Below, piece after piece: positions 8,193-16,800 of a stretch of DNA of 64,000 nt; position 1 is the first letter of the stretch, and each line of letters opens with the position of its first letter. The notes beneath the pieces were generated by a model. That model worked only from the letters and a program-made list of their open reading frames with translations, had not been told where the DNA came from and did no database searches. The translations under genes were made by a program, and so were the position numbers. The stretch is taken from assembly GCA_021298835.1 (NCBI GenBank), contig JAJTHG010000023.1, positions 28,656-92,655 on the forward strand. Reading direction: 5' to 3'. The stretch comes from Gemmatimonadota bacterium (GTDB lineage: Bacteria > Gemmatimonadota > Gemmatimonadetes > Gemmatimonadales > Gemmatimonadaceae).

Positions 8193-8977
8193 CCCAGCTC
8201 GCCTCGGGCATCCCGCTCGAGCCGCCCGTCACTCCCGACGGGCCGGCGGGCCGGATCCTCCAGCACCCGGTCGGCAAGCCCCAGGGGCACTACGAGTGGG
8301 TGTACCTGTGGCAGCTGCCCATCCGGGCCATGCACTGGGTCGCGGCCGCCTCGATGGTCGTGCTGATCATCACCGGCTTCTACATCGGCCGGCCCTACTT
8401 CATGACCCAGACGCTGGCGACGGGCTCGTTCTCGTTCCAGTGGATGCGGCTCTTCCACTTCGTGGCCGGCTTCCTGCTCATCGCCACGGCGCTGGTGCGC
8501 CTCTACTGGCTCGTCGCCGGCAACAAGTTCGAACGCTTCACCGCCCTCTTCCCGGTGCGCCCGCGCGACCTCAAGAACCTGTGGCGGATGATCCTCCACT
8601 ACAGCTTCATCGACCGGCGCGAGATCCGCTACATCGGCCACAACCCGCTGCAGCAGCTGAACTACACCTCCGTGTACGTCGCGGCGGTCATCATGGCGCT
8701 GACCGGGCTGGCGCTCTACGGCACCGCCAACCCGTCCGGCCTCGTGTGGCAGTCGTTCGCCTGGGTGGCCGACCTCTTCGGCGGACTCCCGCGCGTCCGG
8801 CTCGTGCACCACGTGCTCACCTGGTACTTCCTCGTCTTCATTCCCGGCCACATCTACTTCGTGCTGCGGAGCGACCTCTACGAGGTCGGCAACCTCTCGA
8901 GCATCATCAACGGCGGCAAGTTCGTCGAGGCCGGGCACGACTACATCGACCACAACCCTTCCGCGACCACCACCTAG
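8189..8977 (+). CDS. Hydrogenase b-type cytochrome subunit
   Basis: The ATG overlaps the large-subunit stop (ATGA). The 262-residue protein has about four membrane helices, starting near residues 50, 92, 155 and 205. It carries His residues in the family positions: RAMHWVAA, RLFHFVAG, VHHVLTW and IPGHIYFVLRSDLYE. It is the membrane anchor that accepts electrons from the small subunit through two b haems and passes them to quinone. Its presence makes this a quinone-linked, membrane-bound uptake enzyme. The stop codon shares one base with the GTG of hypA (TAGTG). Confidence 0.93.
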   Translation: MTQLASGIPLEPPVTPDGPAGRILQHPVGKPQGHYEWVYLWQLPIRAMHWVAAASMVVLIITGFYIGRPYFMTQTLATGSFSFQWMRLFHFVAGFLLIATALVRLYWLVAGNKFERFTALFPVRPRDLKNLWRMILHYSFIDRREIRYIGHNPLQQLNYTSVYVAAVIMALTGLALYGTANPSGLVWQSFAWVADLFGGLPRVRLVHHVLTWYFLVFIPGHIYFVLRSDLYEVGNLSSIINGGKFVEAGHDYIDHNPSATTT

Positions 8978-9228
8978 TGCACGAGTTCAGCGTCGCATTG
9001 GAGATCTGTCGCATCGCCGAGGCCCAGGCGGCTCCCCGCCCCGCCTCGGCGATCGTCTCGGTCGGCGTCGAGATCGGCGAGGGCACCGACCTCGTCGTCG
9101 AGAACCTCAACTTCTGCCTCGAGACCCTGCTCGCCTCGCCGCCGTTCGAACGGGCGGCACTCGCGGTGGAACGGGTCCCGGGCAACGACCTCAGGGTCGC
9201 GTGGCTGGAGGTGGACGATGGCCGTTAG
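8977..9228 (+). CDS. hypA: HypA-like nickel chaperone lacking the zinc ribbon
   Basis: The GTG start shares one base with the preceding stop codon. The 83-residue product begins with the nickel-binding Met-His-Glu motif (MHEFSVALEI). It keeps the first half of HypA, including VSVGVEIGEGTDLVVENLNFCLE, and the last strand, LRVAWLEVDDG. HypA is normally about 113-120 residues and has two CxxC pairs in an inserted zinc ribbon. That insert is absent here, as if cut out between ALAVERVPG and NDLRV. The position directly before hypB supports the identity. Nickel delivery may still work through the N-terminal His, but the zinc-dependent structure is missing. The gene overlaps hypB by 11 nt. Confidence 0.82.
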   Translation: MHEFSVALEICRIAEAQAAPRPASAIVSVGVEIGEGTDLVVENLNFCLETLLASPPFERAALAVERVPGNDLRVAWLEVDDGR

Positions 9229-9910
9229 GCGCATCGAGGTCCGCGAACGCGTCATGGCGCGCAACGACGAGATCGCCGCCACCGTCCGCGACCGCCTCGC
9301 GGCCGCCGGCGTCGCGTCGCTCAACCTCATGTCGTCTCCGGGTGCCGGCAAGACGCTGCTGCTCGAGCGCACCCTCCAGGCGCTCGGCCGCGAACTCGCC
9401 ATCGCCATCGCCACCGGCGACGTGCAGACCGAGAACGACGCCGTGCGGCTCGCCCGGCACACCGACCGGCTCGTCCACGCCGTCGTCACCAACGGTGCCT
9501 GCCACCTCGACGCCCTGCAGGTCACCAGTGCCCTCGACCAGCTCGACCTCCCCGCCACCGACCTCGTCATCCTCGAGAACGTCGGCAACCTCGTCTGCCC
9601 CGCGTCGTGGGACTTGGGCGAACAGCAGCGCGTGGTGCTCTTCACCACCACCGAGGGCGAGGACAAGCCGGTCAAGTATCCCAAGGCCTTCCAGCGGGCC
9701 GACCTCGTCATCATGACGAAGGTGGACCTCCTCCCCTACCTGCCCTTCGACGCCGACGTCGCCGAGCGGCACGTTCGCGAGGTCAACCCGACGGTCCCGA
9801 TCCTCCGCACGTCGGCCACCTCCGGCGAAGGGCTCGACGCCTGGTACGACTGGCTGCGCGCCCGCGTCGCCGGGGCGAGACGACTCGTCCCGCAGCCCAC
9901 CGGCACCTGA
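9218..9910 (+). CDS. hypB: Hydrogenase nickel incorporation GTPase HypB
   Basis: The 230-residue G3E-family GTPase helps insert nickel into the large subunit. The P-loop is SSPGAGKT (residues 39-46). The metal site shared by HypB dimers is visible as NGACHLDA, the switch region as ENVGNLVCPA, and the base-specificity motif as TKVD. The N-terminus lacks the His-rich nickel-storage tail and the CxxCGC motif found in some HypB proteins. The gene starts inside hypA and ends at the hypF start (CTGA). Confidence 0.95.
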   Translation: MAVRRIEVRERVMARNDEIAATVRDRLAAAGVASLNLMSSPGAGKTLLLERTLQALGRELAIAIATGDVQTENDAVRLARHTDRLVHAVVTNGACHLDALQVTSALDQLDLPATDLVILENVGNLVCPASWDLGEQQRVVLFTTTEGEDKPVKYPKAFQRADLVIMTKVDLLPYLPFDADVAERHVREVNPTVPILRTSATSGEGLDAWYDWLRARVAGARRLVPQPTGT

Positions 9911-12216
9911 CGACCGCCCGGCACGCCGCGCACTTCACCGTACGCGGCGTCGTGCAGGGCGTCGGTTTCCGCCCGTTCGTCGCCACGCTCGCGACGCGCC
10001 TGGGCCTTGGCGGTTGGGTGCGCAACGAGTCGGGCGTCGTCCGGGTGCTGGTCGAAGGGACCCCCGAGGCCATCGCGGCCTTCGCCGCCGGCCTCCTCGC
10101 CGAGGCGCCGCCGCTGGCCGATGTCGCCGCCATGGACCGGCGCGACGTACCACCCGAGGGCCTGGACGCCTTCGCCATCGCTCCCTCCGTCGCCGACGGC
10201 GCCGGGCGGCCTGTCGTGCCCCCGGACGTCGTCATGTGCGACGCATGCGCCGCCGAGGTCGCCGATCCTGCCGACCGCCGTCACCGCTACCCGTTCACGA
10301 CCTGCACCGACTGCGGCCCGCGCTACTCGGTCATCCGGGCCATGCCCTACGACCGCGCGCGCACGACGCTCGCCGAGTTCCCCCTCTGCGCGGCCTGCCG
10401 ACGCGAGTACGACACGCCCGGTGACCGGCGCTTCCACGCCGAAAGCATCGCCTGCCCCGCGTGCGGGCCGCGCGTCTGGCTCGAGGACCGGGGGACGCTT
10501 CTCGCGGACGGCGACGATGCCATCCGCGAGGCCGGCCGGCGGCTGCGGCTCGGCCAAGTGCTCGCGGTGCGCGGCCTTGGGGGGTTCCACCTCGCCTGCG
10601 ACGCCACCAACGCCGCCGCCGTCGCCACCCTCCGCGCCCGCAAACGGCGCGAGGCCAAGCCGCTGGCCGTCATGGTCGCGTCCCTCGCGGAGGCCGAAGC
10701 GTTCGCCGACCTCACCGACGCCGAGCGCCGGCTCCTCGCCTCGCGCGAACGGCCGATCGTCCTCGTGCACGCCCGGGCATCCGCGATCCCCCCGGGCGTC
10801 GCCCCCGGGCTCGCACGCATCGGCCTCATGCTGGCCTACACGCCGCTGCACCTGCTGTTGCTCGAAGCCGCTTGCGCGCCGCTCGTGATGACCAGCGGCA
10901 ACCTCAGCGACGAACCCATCGCCGCCGACCTCGCCGAGGGGCGCGAGCGCCTCGCGCCCCTCGCCGACGCCTTGCTGCTGCACGACCGCGAGATCGCCGC
11001 GCGCATCGACGACTCCGTGGTGCGGGCCGCCGCCGGCCCGACGGCGCCGCCGATCCTGCTGCGCCGCGCCCGCGGCTTCGCCCCCCTCCCCCTGGCGTCG
11101 CCCCTCGCCGCGACGCGGACGGTGCTCGCCCTCGGCGCCCACCTCAAGCACACCCTCGCGTGGGCGGCGGGACCCGACGTCTGGGTGAGCCCGCACATCG
11201 GCGACCTCGACACGTGGGAGACCCTCGCCCACGCCGCGCGGCTGCGCGACGGGCTGGCCCGACTGCTCGGTATGCGGCCCGCCTGCATCGCCGCCGACCT
11301 GCACGCCGGCTACCTGAGCCACCGCCTCGCTGATCCCTGGCCCGACCTGCCGCGCGAGGTCGTGCAGCATCACCACGCTCACGTGGCCGCGGTCATGGCC
11401 GAGCACCGGGTCGTCTCCCCCGTCCTCGGCATCGCGTACGACGGAACCGGTGCGGGCGACGACGGCACCAGCTGGGGGGCGGAGTTTCTCGCCTGCGACC
11501 TCGCGGGCTACCGCCGGGTCGGCCACTGGCTCCCCGTGTCGCTCCCCGGCGGCGATCGCGCCAGCCGCGAGGGGTGGCGCGCGGCGATCGGGTACGCGCA
11601 CGCGAGCGGTGGCGCGCTGGCGCCGCGCATCGGCTTCGCCGACGTCGCCCCCGAAGCCGTGGCACAGGCCGTCCGCCAGCTCGAGGCGCGGGTGAATGCC
11701 CCCGTCGCGAGCTCGATGGGGCGGCTGTTCGACGCCGTGGCGGCGCTGAGCGGCACCCGCGTCGTCTCGGCCTACGAGGGACAGGCCGCCATGGAACTCG
11801 AGGCGCTGGCCGAACGGGCCGCGCCGTGGACCGGCGACCCCCTGTGGCAGTGGATCGAGACGCCCGGTGCCCCATTGGTGGTCTCGCCCGCCCCCCTCGT
11901 CGAACGCGCCGCGGCGTGGCGGCGCGAGGCCGCGGACGCCGCGCCCGGGCGGGCCGCCGCGGCCCTGCACGAGACCGTGGTGGCCGCCACGGTGGCGACA
12001 GCGGTGCGGCTCTGCGGCGCCCTCGGCCTCGAGACGGTGGCGCTTGGCGGCGGCTCCTGGCAGAACGCCCTGCTGACGGGCCGGGTCGCCGCCGCCCTCG
12101 CCGGGGCCGGCCTGCGGGTCCTGACCCCCCGGGCGCTCCCGCCCAACGACGGGGCGATCGCCTACGGGCAGGCCGTGGTGGCGATTGCCCGAGAATCGTC
12201 GGGCAACTCCCGATAG
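9907..12216 (+). CDS. hypF: Carbamoyltransferase HypF
   Basis: HypF makes the thiocyanate-type CN precursor on HypE from carbamoyl phosphate. Domains in order: acylphosphatase (VRGVVQGVGFRPFV, residues about 10-90), a double zinc finger (CDACAAE, CTDCGP, CAACRRE, CPACGP, about 112-190), a YrdC-like domain (about 195-370) and a Kae1-like carbamoyltransferase domain with the HHHAHVAAVMAEH motif (about 488-500). No ATG, GTG or TTG stands in frame before the acylphosphatase motif. The only plausible start is CTG at 9907, which overlaps the hypB stop as CTGA. That gives 769 residues, normal for the family. A frameshift or sequencing error is the alternative. Confidence 0.93.
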   Translation: MTTARHAAHFTVRGVVQGVGFRPFVATLATRLGLGGWVRNESGVVRVLVEGTPEAIAAFAAGLLAEAPPLADVAAMDRRDVPPEGLDAFAIAPSVADGAGRPVVPPDVVMCDACAAEVADPADRRHRYPFTTCTDCGPRYSVIRAMPYDRARTTLAEFPLCAACRREYDTPGDRRFHAESIACPACGPRVWLEDRGTLLADGDDAIREAGRRLRLGQVLAVRGLGGFHLACDATNAAAVATLRARKRREAKPLAVMVASLAEAEAFADLTDAERRLLASRERPIVLVHARASAIPPGVAPGLARIGLMLAYTPLHLLLLEAACAPLVMTSGNLSDEPIAADLAEGRERLAPLADALLLHDREIAARIDDSVVRAAAGPTAPPILLRRARGFAPLPLASPLAATRTVLALGAHLKHTLAWAAGPDVWVSPHIGDLDTWETLAHAARLRDGLARLLGMRPACIAADLHAGYLSHRLADPWPDLPREVVQHHHAHVAAVMAEHRVVSPVLGIAYDGTGAGDDGTSWGAEFLACDLAGYRRVGHWLPVSLPGGDRASREGWRAAIGYAHASGGALAPRIGFADVAPEAVAQAVRQLEARVNAPVASSMGRLFDAVAALSGTRVVSAYEGQAAMELEALAERAAPWTGDPLWQWIETPGAPLVVSPAPLVERAAAWRREAADAAPGRAAAALHETVVAATVATAVRLCGALGLETVALGGGSWQNALLTGRVAAALAGAGLRVLTPRALPPNDGAIAYGQAVVAIARESSGNSR
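12185..12206 (+). other. Hairpin at the 3' end of hypF
   Basis: The arms TTGCCCGA and TCGGGCAA pair perfectly around a 6-nt loop (GAATCG) within the last codons of hypF. It lies before the 63-nt gap to hypC, the only real gap inside the hyp set. No T-run follows, so it may modulate expression or mRNA decay rather than end transcription. Confidence 0.35.
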
Positions 12217-12279
12217 GCGATTGCGGTACCCGAGCCCCACCTTTGGCCGTATTCCCACCCGAACAGGAGCGTCCCGCCG

Positions 12280-12594
12280 ATGTGCCTCGGAATCCCCGGT
12301 CAAGTCGTCGAACTGCGTGACGGGGGGCTCGTGCCGTCCGGCGTCGTCGATTTCGGTGGCGCGCGACGCGAGGTCTGCCTCGCCTACACGCCGGACGTCG
12401 GGGTCGGCGACTACGTCGTCGTGCACGTCGGCTTCGCGATCACGAAGGTGGACGAGGCCGAGGCGAAGCGCACGTACGACGCGCTCGCGGCGATGCACGA
12501 ACTCGGCGAGCTCGAGGCGATGCGCGAGGCCGATGCCACGCTCGCCGACCTCGACGCCCTGCCGTCGAAGGTCGGCCCCGGGATCGTCGCATGA
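12280..12594 (+). CDS. hypC: Hydrogenase maturation chaperone HypC
   Basis: The 104-residue protein begins [12 protein letters not shown], with the essential Cys2 that carries the Fe(CN)2CO unit with HypD. The small beta-barrel core ([35 protein letters not shown]) is intact. The C-terminal helical tail ([16 protein letters not shown]) is somewhat longer than in E. coli HypC. An AGGAG ribosome site lies upstream at about 12264. The end overlaps hypD by ATGA. Confidence 0.95.
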   Translation: MCLGIPGQVVELRDGGLVPSGVVDFGGARREVCLAYTPDVGVGDYVVVHVGFAITKVDEAEAKRTYDALAAMHELGELEAMREADATLADLDALPSKVGPGIVA

Positions 12595-13715
12595 AGTTCC
12601 TCAGCGAGTACCGCGACCCGGCGCTCGCCCAGGCGCTCGCCCGGCGCATCCGCGAGACGGCCACCCGGCAGTGGACGCTGATGGAGGTCTGCGGAGGACA
12701 GACGCACACGATCGTGCGGCAGGGCCTCGACGAGCTGCTCGCCGGTGCGGTCGAGATGATCCACGGCCCCGGGTGCCCGGTATGCGTGACCCCGCTCGAG
12801 CAGATCGACCGTGCCGTGGCGCTGGCCACGCGTGACGACGTGATCTTCACGAGCTTCGGCGACATGCTGCGCGTCCCCGGCAGCGACTGCGACCTGCAGC
12901 AGGTGCGGGCGCGCGGCGGCCAGGTGCGCATCGTGTACTCGCCGCTCGACGCGCTCACCATTGCCGAGCGGCATCCGGACAAGCAGGTGGTGTTCTTCGC
13001 GGTGGGCTTCGAGACCACCGCGCCGGCCAACGCCATGGCCGTCTGGCAGGCGCGCATGCGGGGGATCCGCAACTTCTCGGTGCTCGTCTCGCACGTCACC
13101 GTCCCGCCGGCGATGGAAGCCATTCTCTCGGCACCGGACAATCGTGTGCAGGGCTTCCTGGCGGCGGGGCATGTGTGCGCGGTGATGGGCTGGACGGAGT
13201 ACGAGCCGATCGCCGCCCGGTACCGCGTGCCGATCGTCGTGACCGGCTTCGAGCCGCTCGACCTTCTGGAGGGGATGCTCCTGTGCGTCGAGCAGCTCGA
13301 GCGCGGCACCCACGAAGTGGTCAACCAGTATGCCCGCGCCGTCACCCGCGAGGGCAACGCCCCGGCGATGCGGCTCATCCGGGAGGTCTTCGAGCTAAAG
13401 GACCGGCAATGGCGCGGCATCGGCACCATCCCCATGTCGGGGCTCGGGCTGCGCCCCGCGTACGCCGAGTTCGACGCCGAGCGGCGTTTCGCGCTCGAGG
13501 ACATCGTGGCGAGTGAACCCGTCGAGTGCCGGGCGGGAGCGGTGCTCACCGGCCAGCTCAAGCCGCACCAGTGCCCGATGTTCGGGACGGCCTGCACCCC
13601 GGAGCGCCCCATGGGGGCGCCGATGGTCTCGAGCGAGGGGGCGTGTGCGGCCTACTACAACTACGGCCGGTTCCGCACCGCGCGCGCTGCCGCGACCGCC
13701 GGTGCCGGGACGTGA
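12591..13715 (+). CDS. hypD: Hydrogenase iron-cyanide assembly protein HypD
   Basis: The 374-residue scaffold binds the Fe(CN)2CO unit together with HypC and holds a [4Fe-4S] cluster. Visible motifs are [15 protein letters not shown] near residue 30, [12 protein letters not shown] near 60 and [10 protein letters not shown] near 140. The C-terminal Cys set is in GAVLTG...[29 protein letters not shown]. Length and motif order are normal. The ATG overlaps the hypC stop, and the stop overlaps the hypE GTG (GTGA). Confidence 0.96.
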   Translation: MKFLSEYRDPALAQALARRIRETATRQWTLMEVCGGQTHTIVRQGLDELLAGAVEMIHGPGCPVCVTPLEQIDRAVALATRDDVIFTSFGDMLRVPGSDCDLQQVRARGGQVRIVYSPLDALTIAERHPDKQVVFFAVGFETTAPANAMAVWQARMRGIRNFSVLVSHVTVPPAMEAILSAPDNRVQGFLAAGHVCAVMGWTEYEPIAARYRVPIVVTGFEPLDLLEGMLLCVEQLERGTHEVVNQYARAVTREGNAPAMRLIREVFELKDRQWRGIGTIPMSGLGLRPAYAEFDAERRFALEDIVASEPVECRAGAVLTGQLKPHQCPMFGTACTPERPMGAPMVSSEGACAAYYNYGRFRTARAAATAGAGT

Positions 13716-14818
13716 GCGCGACCCTCGACCCCGTCGCGGGCGCCGGGAGCGGCGCCCCCGCCCCTACGATCGCCAGCACCGGGCTCACCTGCCCCGTCCC
13801 GGTGGCCACCCACGCCCACGTCGTGCTCGGCCACGGCTCCGGCGGGAAGCTCTCCGCGCGCCTCTTCGCCGAGCGCTTCTGGCCCCGCTTCGGCAACCCG
13901 ATCCTCGGGCAGCAGGCCGACGCCGCACTGCTCGAGGTCGCGGCCGGCACGCTGGCGATGAGCACCGACACCTTCGTCGTGCGGCCGCTCGAGTTTCCCG
14001 GCGGCAACATCGGCGACCTCGCCGTGAACGGGACGGTCAACGACCTCGCGATGATGGGAGCCGAGCCCCGCTGGCTCACCTGCGGCTTCGTGCTCGAGGA
14101 AGGCCTCCCGCTCGAGGTGCTCGACCGCGTCCTCGAGGCCATGGCGGCGGCGGCACGGGCGACCGGTGTGACCATCGTCGCCGGCGACACCAAGGTCGTC
14201 GAGCGCGGCAAGGGTGACGGCATCTTCATCAACACGACCGGCATCGGAATGCGCCGCGCCGGCTGGGCGCCGGCGCCCGACCGCATCCGCCCCGGCGACG
14301 TCGTGATCGCCAGCGGTCCCATCGGACGCCACGGCACGGCCATCCTCGCAGCACGCGACGATCTGGGGCTGGTGACGACCGTGACCAGCGACACGGCCGC
14401 GCTCTGGCCGCTCGTTGACGCCCTGCACGGCGCCTGCGGTGACGCGGTGCGGGCGCTGCGCGACCCCACGCGCGGCGGGGTGGCCAGCACGACGAACGAA
14501 CTGGCGAAGTCGAGCGGCGTCGGCTTCCGCCTCGACGAAGCGTCGGTGCCGGTGCCGCCCGACGTCACGGCGGCGTGCGAGATGCTCGGGCTCGACCCCA
14601 TGTACGTCGCCAACGAGGGGGTGCTGGTGGCGGTGGTCGCCCCCGAGGCGGCGGCCGCCGCGCTGGCCGCCCTGCGGTCGCATCCGCTCGGGGCGCAGGC
14701 CGCGCGGATCGGCGCGGCGATCGCCGATCACCCCGGCATGGTGACGATGCGGACCCACGTCGGCGGCACGCGGGTCGTGGACATGCTGCCGGGCGACCAG
14801 TTGCCGCGGATCTGCTGA
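13712..14818 (+). CDS. hypE: Carbamoyl dehydratase HypE
   Basis: The 368-residue AIR-synthase-like ATPase converts the carbamoyl group on its C-terminal Cys to a cyano group. The C-terminus is PRIC, as the family requires. The N-terminal motif [11 protein letters not shown] and the later [22 protein letters not shown] and [16 protein letters not shown] are intact. The first 30 residues, before the family core, are extra and Ala/Pro-rich. The GTG start is chosen because it overlaps the hypD stop. It is the last gene of the hydrogenase cluster and a long hairpin follows 32 nt later. Confidence 0.95.
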   Translation: MSATLDPVAGAGSGAPAPTIASTGLTCPVPVATHAHVVLGHGSGGKLSARLFAERFWPRFGNPILGQQADAALLEVAAGTLAMSTDTFVVRPLEFPGGNIGDLAVNGTVNDLAMMGAEPRWLTCGFVLEEGLPLEVLDRVLEAMAAAARATGVTIVAGDTKVVERGKGDGIFINTTGIGMRRAGWAPAPDRIRPGDVVIASGPIGRHGTAILAARDDLGLVTTVTSDTAALWPLVDALHGACGDAVRALRDPTRGGVASTTNELAKSSGVGFRLDEASVPVPPDVTAACEMLGLDPMYVANEGVLVAVVAPEAAAAALAALRSHPLGAQAARIGAAIADHPGMVTMRTHVGGTRVVDMLPGDQLPRIC

Positions 14819-14850
14819 TCCGCTCGGCGGCCCGCGGTCGGCGAGCCGGA

Positions 14851-14896
14851 AACGACGAACCGCGGCGGCCGGGAAGGGCCGCCGCGGTTCGTCGTT
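14851..14896. terminator. Perfect 20-bp hairpin between hypE and tRNA-Ile
   Basis: The arms 14851-14870 and 14877-14896 are exact reverse complements (20 bp) with a GGGAAG loop. No T-run follows on either side. It lies between hypE on + and tRNA-Ile on -, so it probably ends transcription in both directions. Confidence 0.75.
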
Positions 14897-14902
14897 CGGA
14901 AG

Positions 14903-14976
<74 letters not shown>

Positions 14977-14994
14977 CGGAGCGGGCAGACAGCA

Positions 14995-15023
14995 AGAATA
15001 GCAATCCGGCTCATGCCATGCAA
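14995..15023 (-). promoter_or_regulatory. Sigma-70-type promoter of tRNA-Ile
   Basis: On the minus strand TTGCAT (15023-15018), a 17-nt spacer and TATTCT (15000-14995) form a near-consensus promoter. The expected start is about 12 nt before the mature tRNA 5' end at 14976. Confidence 0.75.
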
Positions 15024-15062
15024 CCCCTTGCTCGGCAACGACTTGGGGCCCCGAGAGCGCGT

Positions 15063-15092
15063 CCGGCGTTCACGGCCGGCCGTGAACGCCGG
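15063..15092 (-). terminator. 30-bp perfect palindrome after the amidohydrolase gene
   Basis: Bases 15063-15092 equal their own reverse complement (arms CCGGCGTTCACGG/CCGTGAACGCCGG). It lies 17 nt past the stop codon of the minus-strand amidohydrolase gene. As RNA it forms a 13-bp stem with a 4-nt loop. No T-run follows. Confidence 0.6.
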
Positions 15093-15109
15093 CCGCGCCG
15101 ACACCAGCG

Positions 15110-16621
15110 CTACCGCCCCTTCGCCTTCGCCACGATCTCCGCCACCTCGCGCAGCAGCGTCGGTCCGTGGTACGGAATGCCGTCCTTCACCGTCCACTCG
15201 ATCCCCATCGTCCGCGCCTCGACCCCCCCGCGGATCACCGACGTCCCGCCCGGATACAGCACCTTGAAGTCCTCCAGCGGGTTGCCGTCCACCACGATGA
15301 GATCGGCCGCGTAGCCCGCCTTGATCCGCCCCAACCGGTCGTCCATGCCCAGCACCCGCGCCCCGTTCGCCGTGCAGTGCTGCACGACCTTGAGCGGATG
15401 GAACCCCGCCTCCTGGTGCAGCTCCATCTCGCGGATCATCCCGAAGCCGTACATCTGGTAGATGAACCCGGCGTCCTCGCCGCACGCGAGCACGCCGCCC
15501 TTCCGCTCGAACGAGCGCAGCGCCGACATCCAGATGCGGTAGTTCTCCTTCCAGTACGTCTCGTCGGTGGAGCTCCAGCCGAGGAAGTACGACCCGTGGT
15601 TGGCGGGATCGGGCTTGAAGAAGTCGGCCAGCGCCGGGTGGAGGTAGTCACGGAACCAGGGCTGCGTCTGCGCCCGCTGCAGGTCGCGGCTCGCCTCGTA
15701 GATCACCAGCGTCGGCACCCACGCCACGCTCGCCCGCACCATCGCCGTCAGCAGCGAGTCGAGGATCGCCGGGTCGGCCTCGCGCCACAGCCGGCCCGCC
15801 CAGCGGAAGCGGTCGGTCTCGTCGAGGTAGTTGTAGTCGGCCGGGAAGTGCTGCCGCAGGTCGGCGATCGCCCCGTCGGGGACGCCGTACCAGTGCTCGA
15901 TCGAGCGGGTGCCCAGGCGGACGTCGTCCCACGCATTGGTCTCCTCGACCCCGACGTGGTGCGCGATCGGCAGCCCCTGCACCTTGGCCTCCGCCGCCAT
16001 CGCGTTGAAGATGTCGCGGTCGATCCCGCCGATCTTGATGCCGTCCGAGCCGATGCGCTTCATCTCCTGCACCCGCGCCTTCGCCTCGGCCGCGTTGCGC
16101 ACGCGCACGGTGAAGTCGAAGAAGGGATACACGAAGATCCGCGGGGCGGCGATCTCCCCCCGAGCCGATCGGTCGCGCAGGCGGATGCTGCCGGTGTCGT
16201 TCTCCGCCCCCACCTCGCGCAGGGTCGTGACGCCGGATGCCAATTGCAGCTTGAAGTAGTAGTCGAACCCGCCCATGGACTTCCCGGCGCGCACGGACTG
16301 CATGTGCGCGTGCGCGTTGACGAGGCCGGGCAGCACGAACTTGCCCGCGGCGTCGATCTCCGCCGGCGCGGCGGGCCGCTTGGCGATCCCCTCCTTGACC
16401 GCCACGGGGTCGATCGGCACGACATCCACGATGCGTCCCCCCTCGACGACGATGTCCACCGGCCCCCGGGCGGGCGAGCCGGAGCCGTCCACGATGGTGG
16501 CGTTGCGGATGGCGAACTTCGCCGGCCGCACGCCGGGGGTGATGCCCTTGACGGGCGAGGGCTGGGCGGCCGCGACGGTGGCCAGCAGTACGGTACAGAC
16601 GGCGAGCACGAATGAACGCAT
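15110..16621 (-). CDS. Secreted metal-dependent amidohydrolase
   Basis: Starting at ATG 16621, the 503-residue protein has a clear signal peptide (MRSFVLAVCTVLLATVAAAQ). The amidohydrolase core follows: the composite N-terminal strand set with ATIVDGSG, the HxH metal motif in LPGLVNAHAHM at about residue 120, Lys in SDGIKIGG, His in IAHHVGVEE and in TRSIEHWYG, and Asp in GEDAGF. The C-terminal strands (GRIKAGYAADLIVVDGNPLEDF) are those of the imidazolonepropionase-like subgroup, which includes prolidase-like and drug-hydrolysing enzymes. The substrate cannot be told. An in-frame upstream extension to 16804 exists but would bury the signal peptide. Neighbours give no pathway link. Confidence 0.88.
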   Translation of the reverse strand: MRSFVLAVCTVLLATVAAAQPSPVKGITPGVRPAKFAIRNATIVDGSGSPARGPVDIVVEGGRIVDVVPIDPVAVKEGIAKRPAAPAEIDAAGKFVLPGLVNAHAHMQSVRAGKSMGGFDYYFKLQLASGVTTLREVGAENDTGSIRLRDRSARGEIAAPRIFVYPFFDFTVRVRNAAEAKARVQEMKRIGSDGIKIGGIDRDIFNAMAAEAKVQGLPIAHHVGVEETNAWDDVRLGTRSIEHWYGVPDGAIADLRQHFPADYNYLDETDRFRWAGRLWREADPAILDSLLTAMVRASVAWVPTLVIYEASRDLQRAQTQPWFRDYLHPALADFFKPDPANHGSYFLGWSSTDETYWKENYRIWMSALRSFERKGGVLACGEDAGFIYQMYGFGMIREMELHQEAGFHPLKVVQHCTANGARVLGMDDRLGRIKAGYAADLIVVDGNPLEDFKVLYPGGTSVIRGGVEARTMGIEWTVKDGIPYHGPTLLREVAEIVAKAKGR

Positions 16622-16735
16622 CACGAATCCGGGGACGAGGGTCGCGGGGAACGTGGCCCCGACCGCGCGGTGACGCCAGACCGGGCGCCGTGGGCCGGCG
16701 GTCGCGACCCACGGGCCGGACGGCTCCTCCCCCCC

Positions 16736-16765
16736 GACGCACAACACCCCGACGCACAACACCCC
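16736..16765. repeat. Two 15-bp tandem repeats
   Basis: GACGCACAACACCCC occurs twice in a row in the gap between the amidohydrolase start and the end of the acidic gene. The second copy forms part of the left arm of the hairpin at 16759-16790. Confidence 0.6.
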
Positions 16766-16790
16766 GAGGCCGCACGCCGCCCCGGGGTGT
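16759..16790 (-). terminator. Possible terminator of the typA/acidic-protein unit
   Basis: The arms ACACCCCG and CGGGGTGT (8 bp) enclose a 16-nt loop, 10 nt past the stop codon of the acidic-protein gene on the minus strand. Confidence 0.45.
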
Positions 16791-16800
16791 CGCATCAGCG

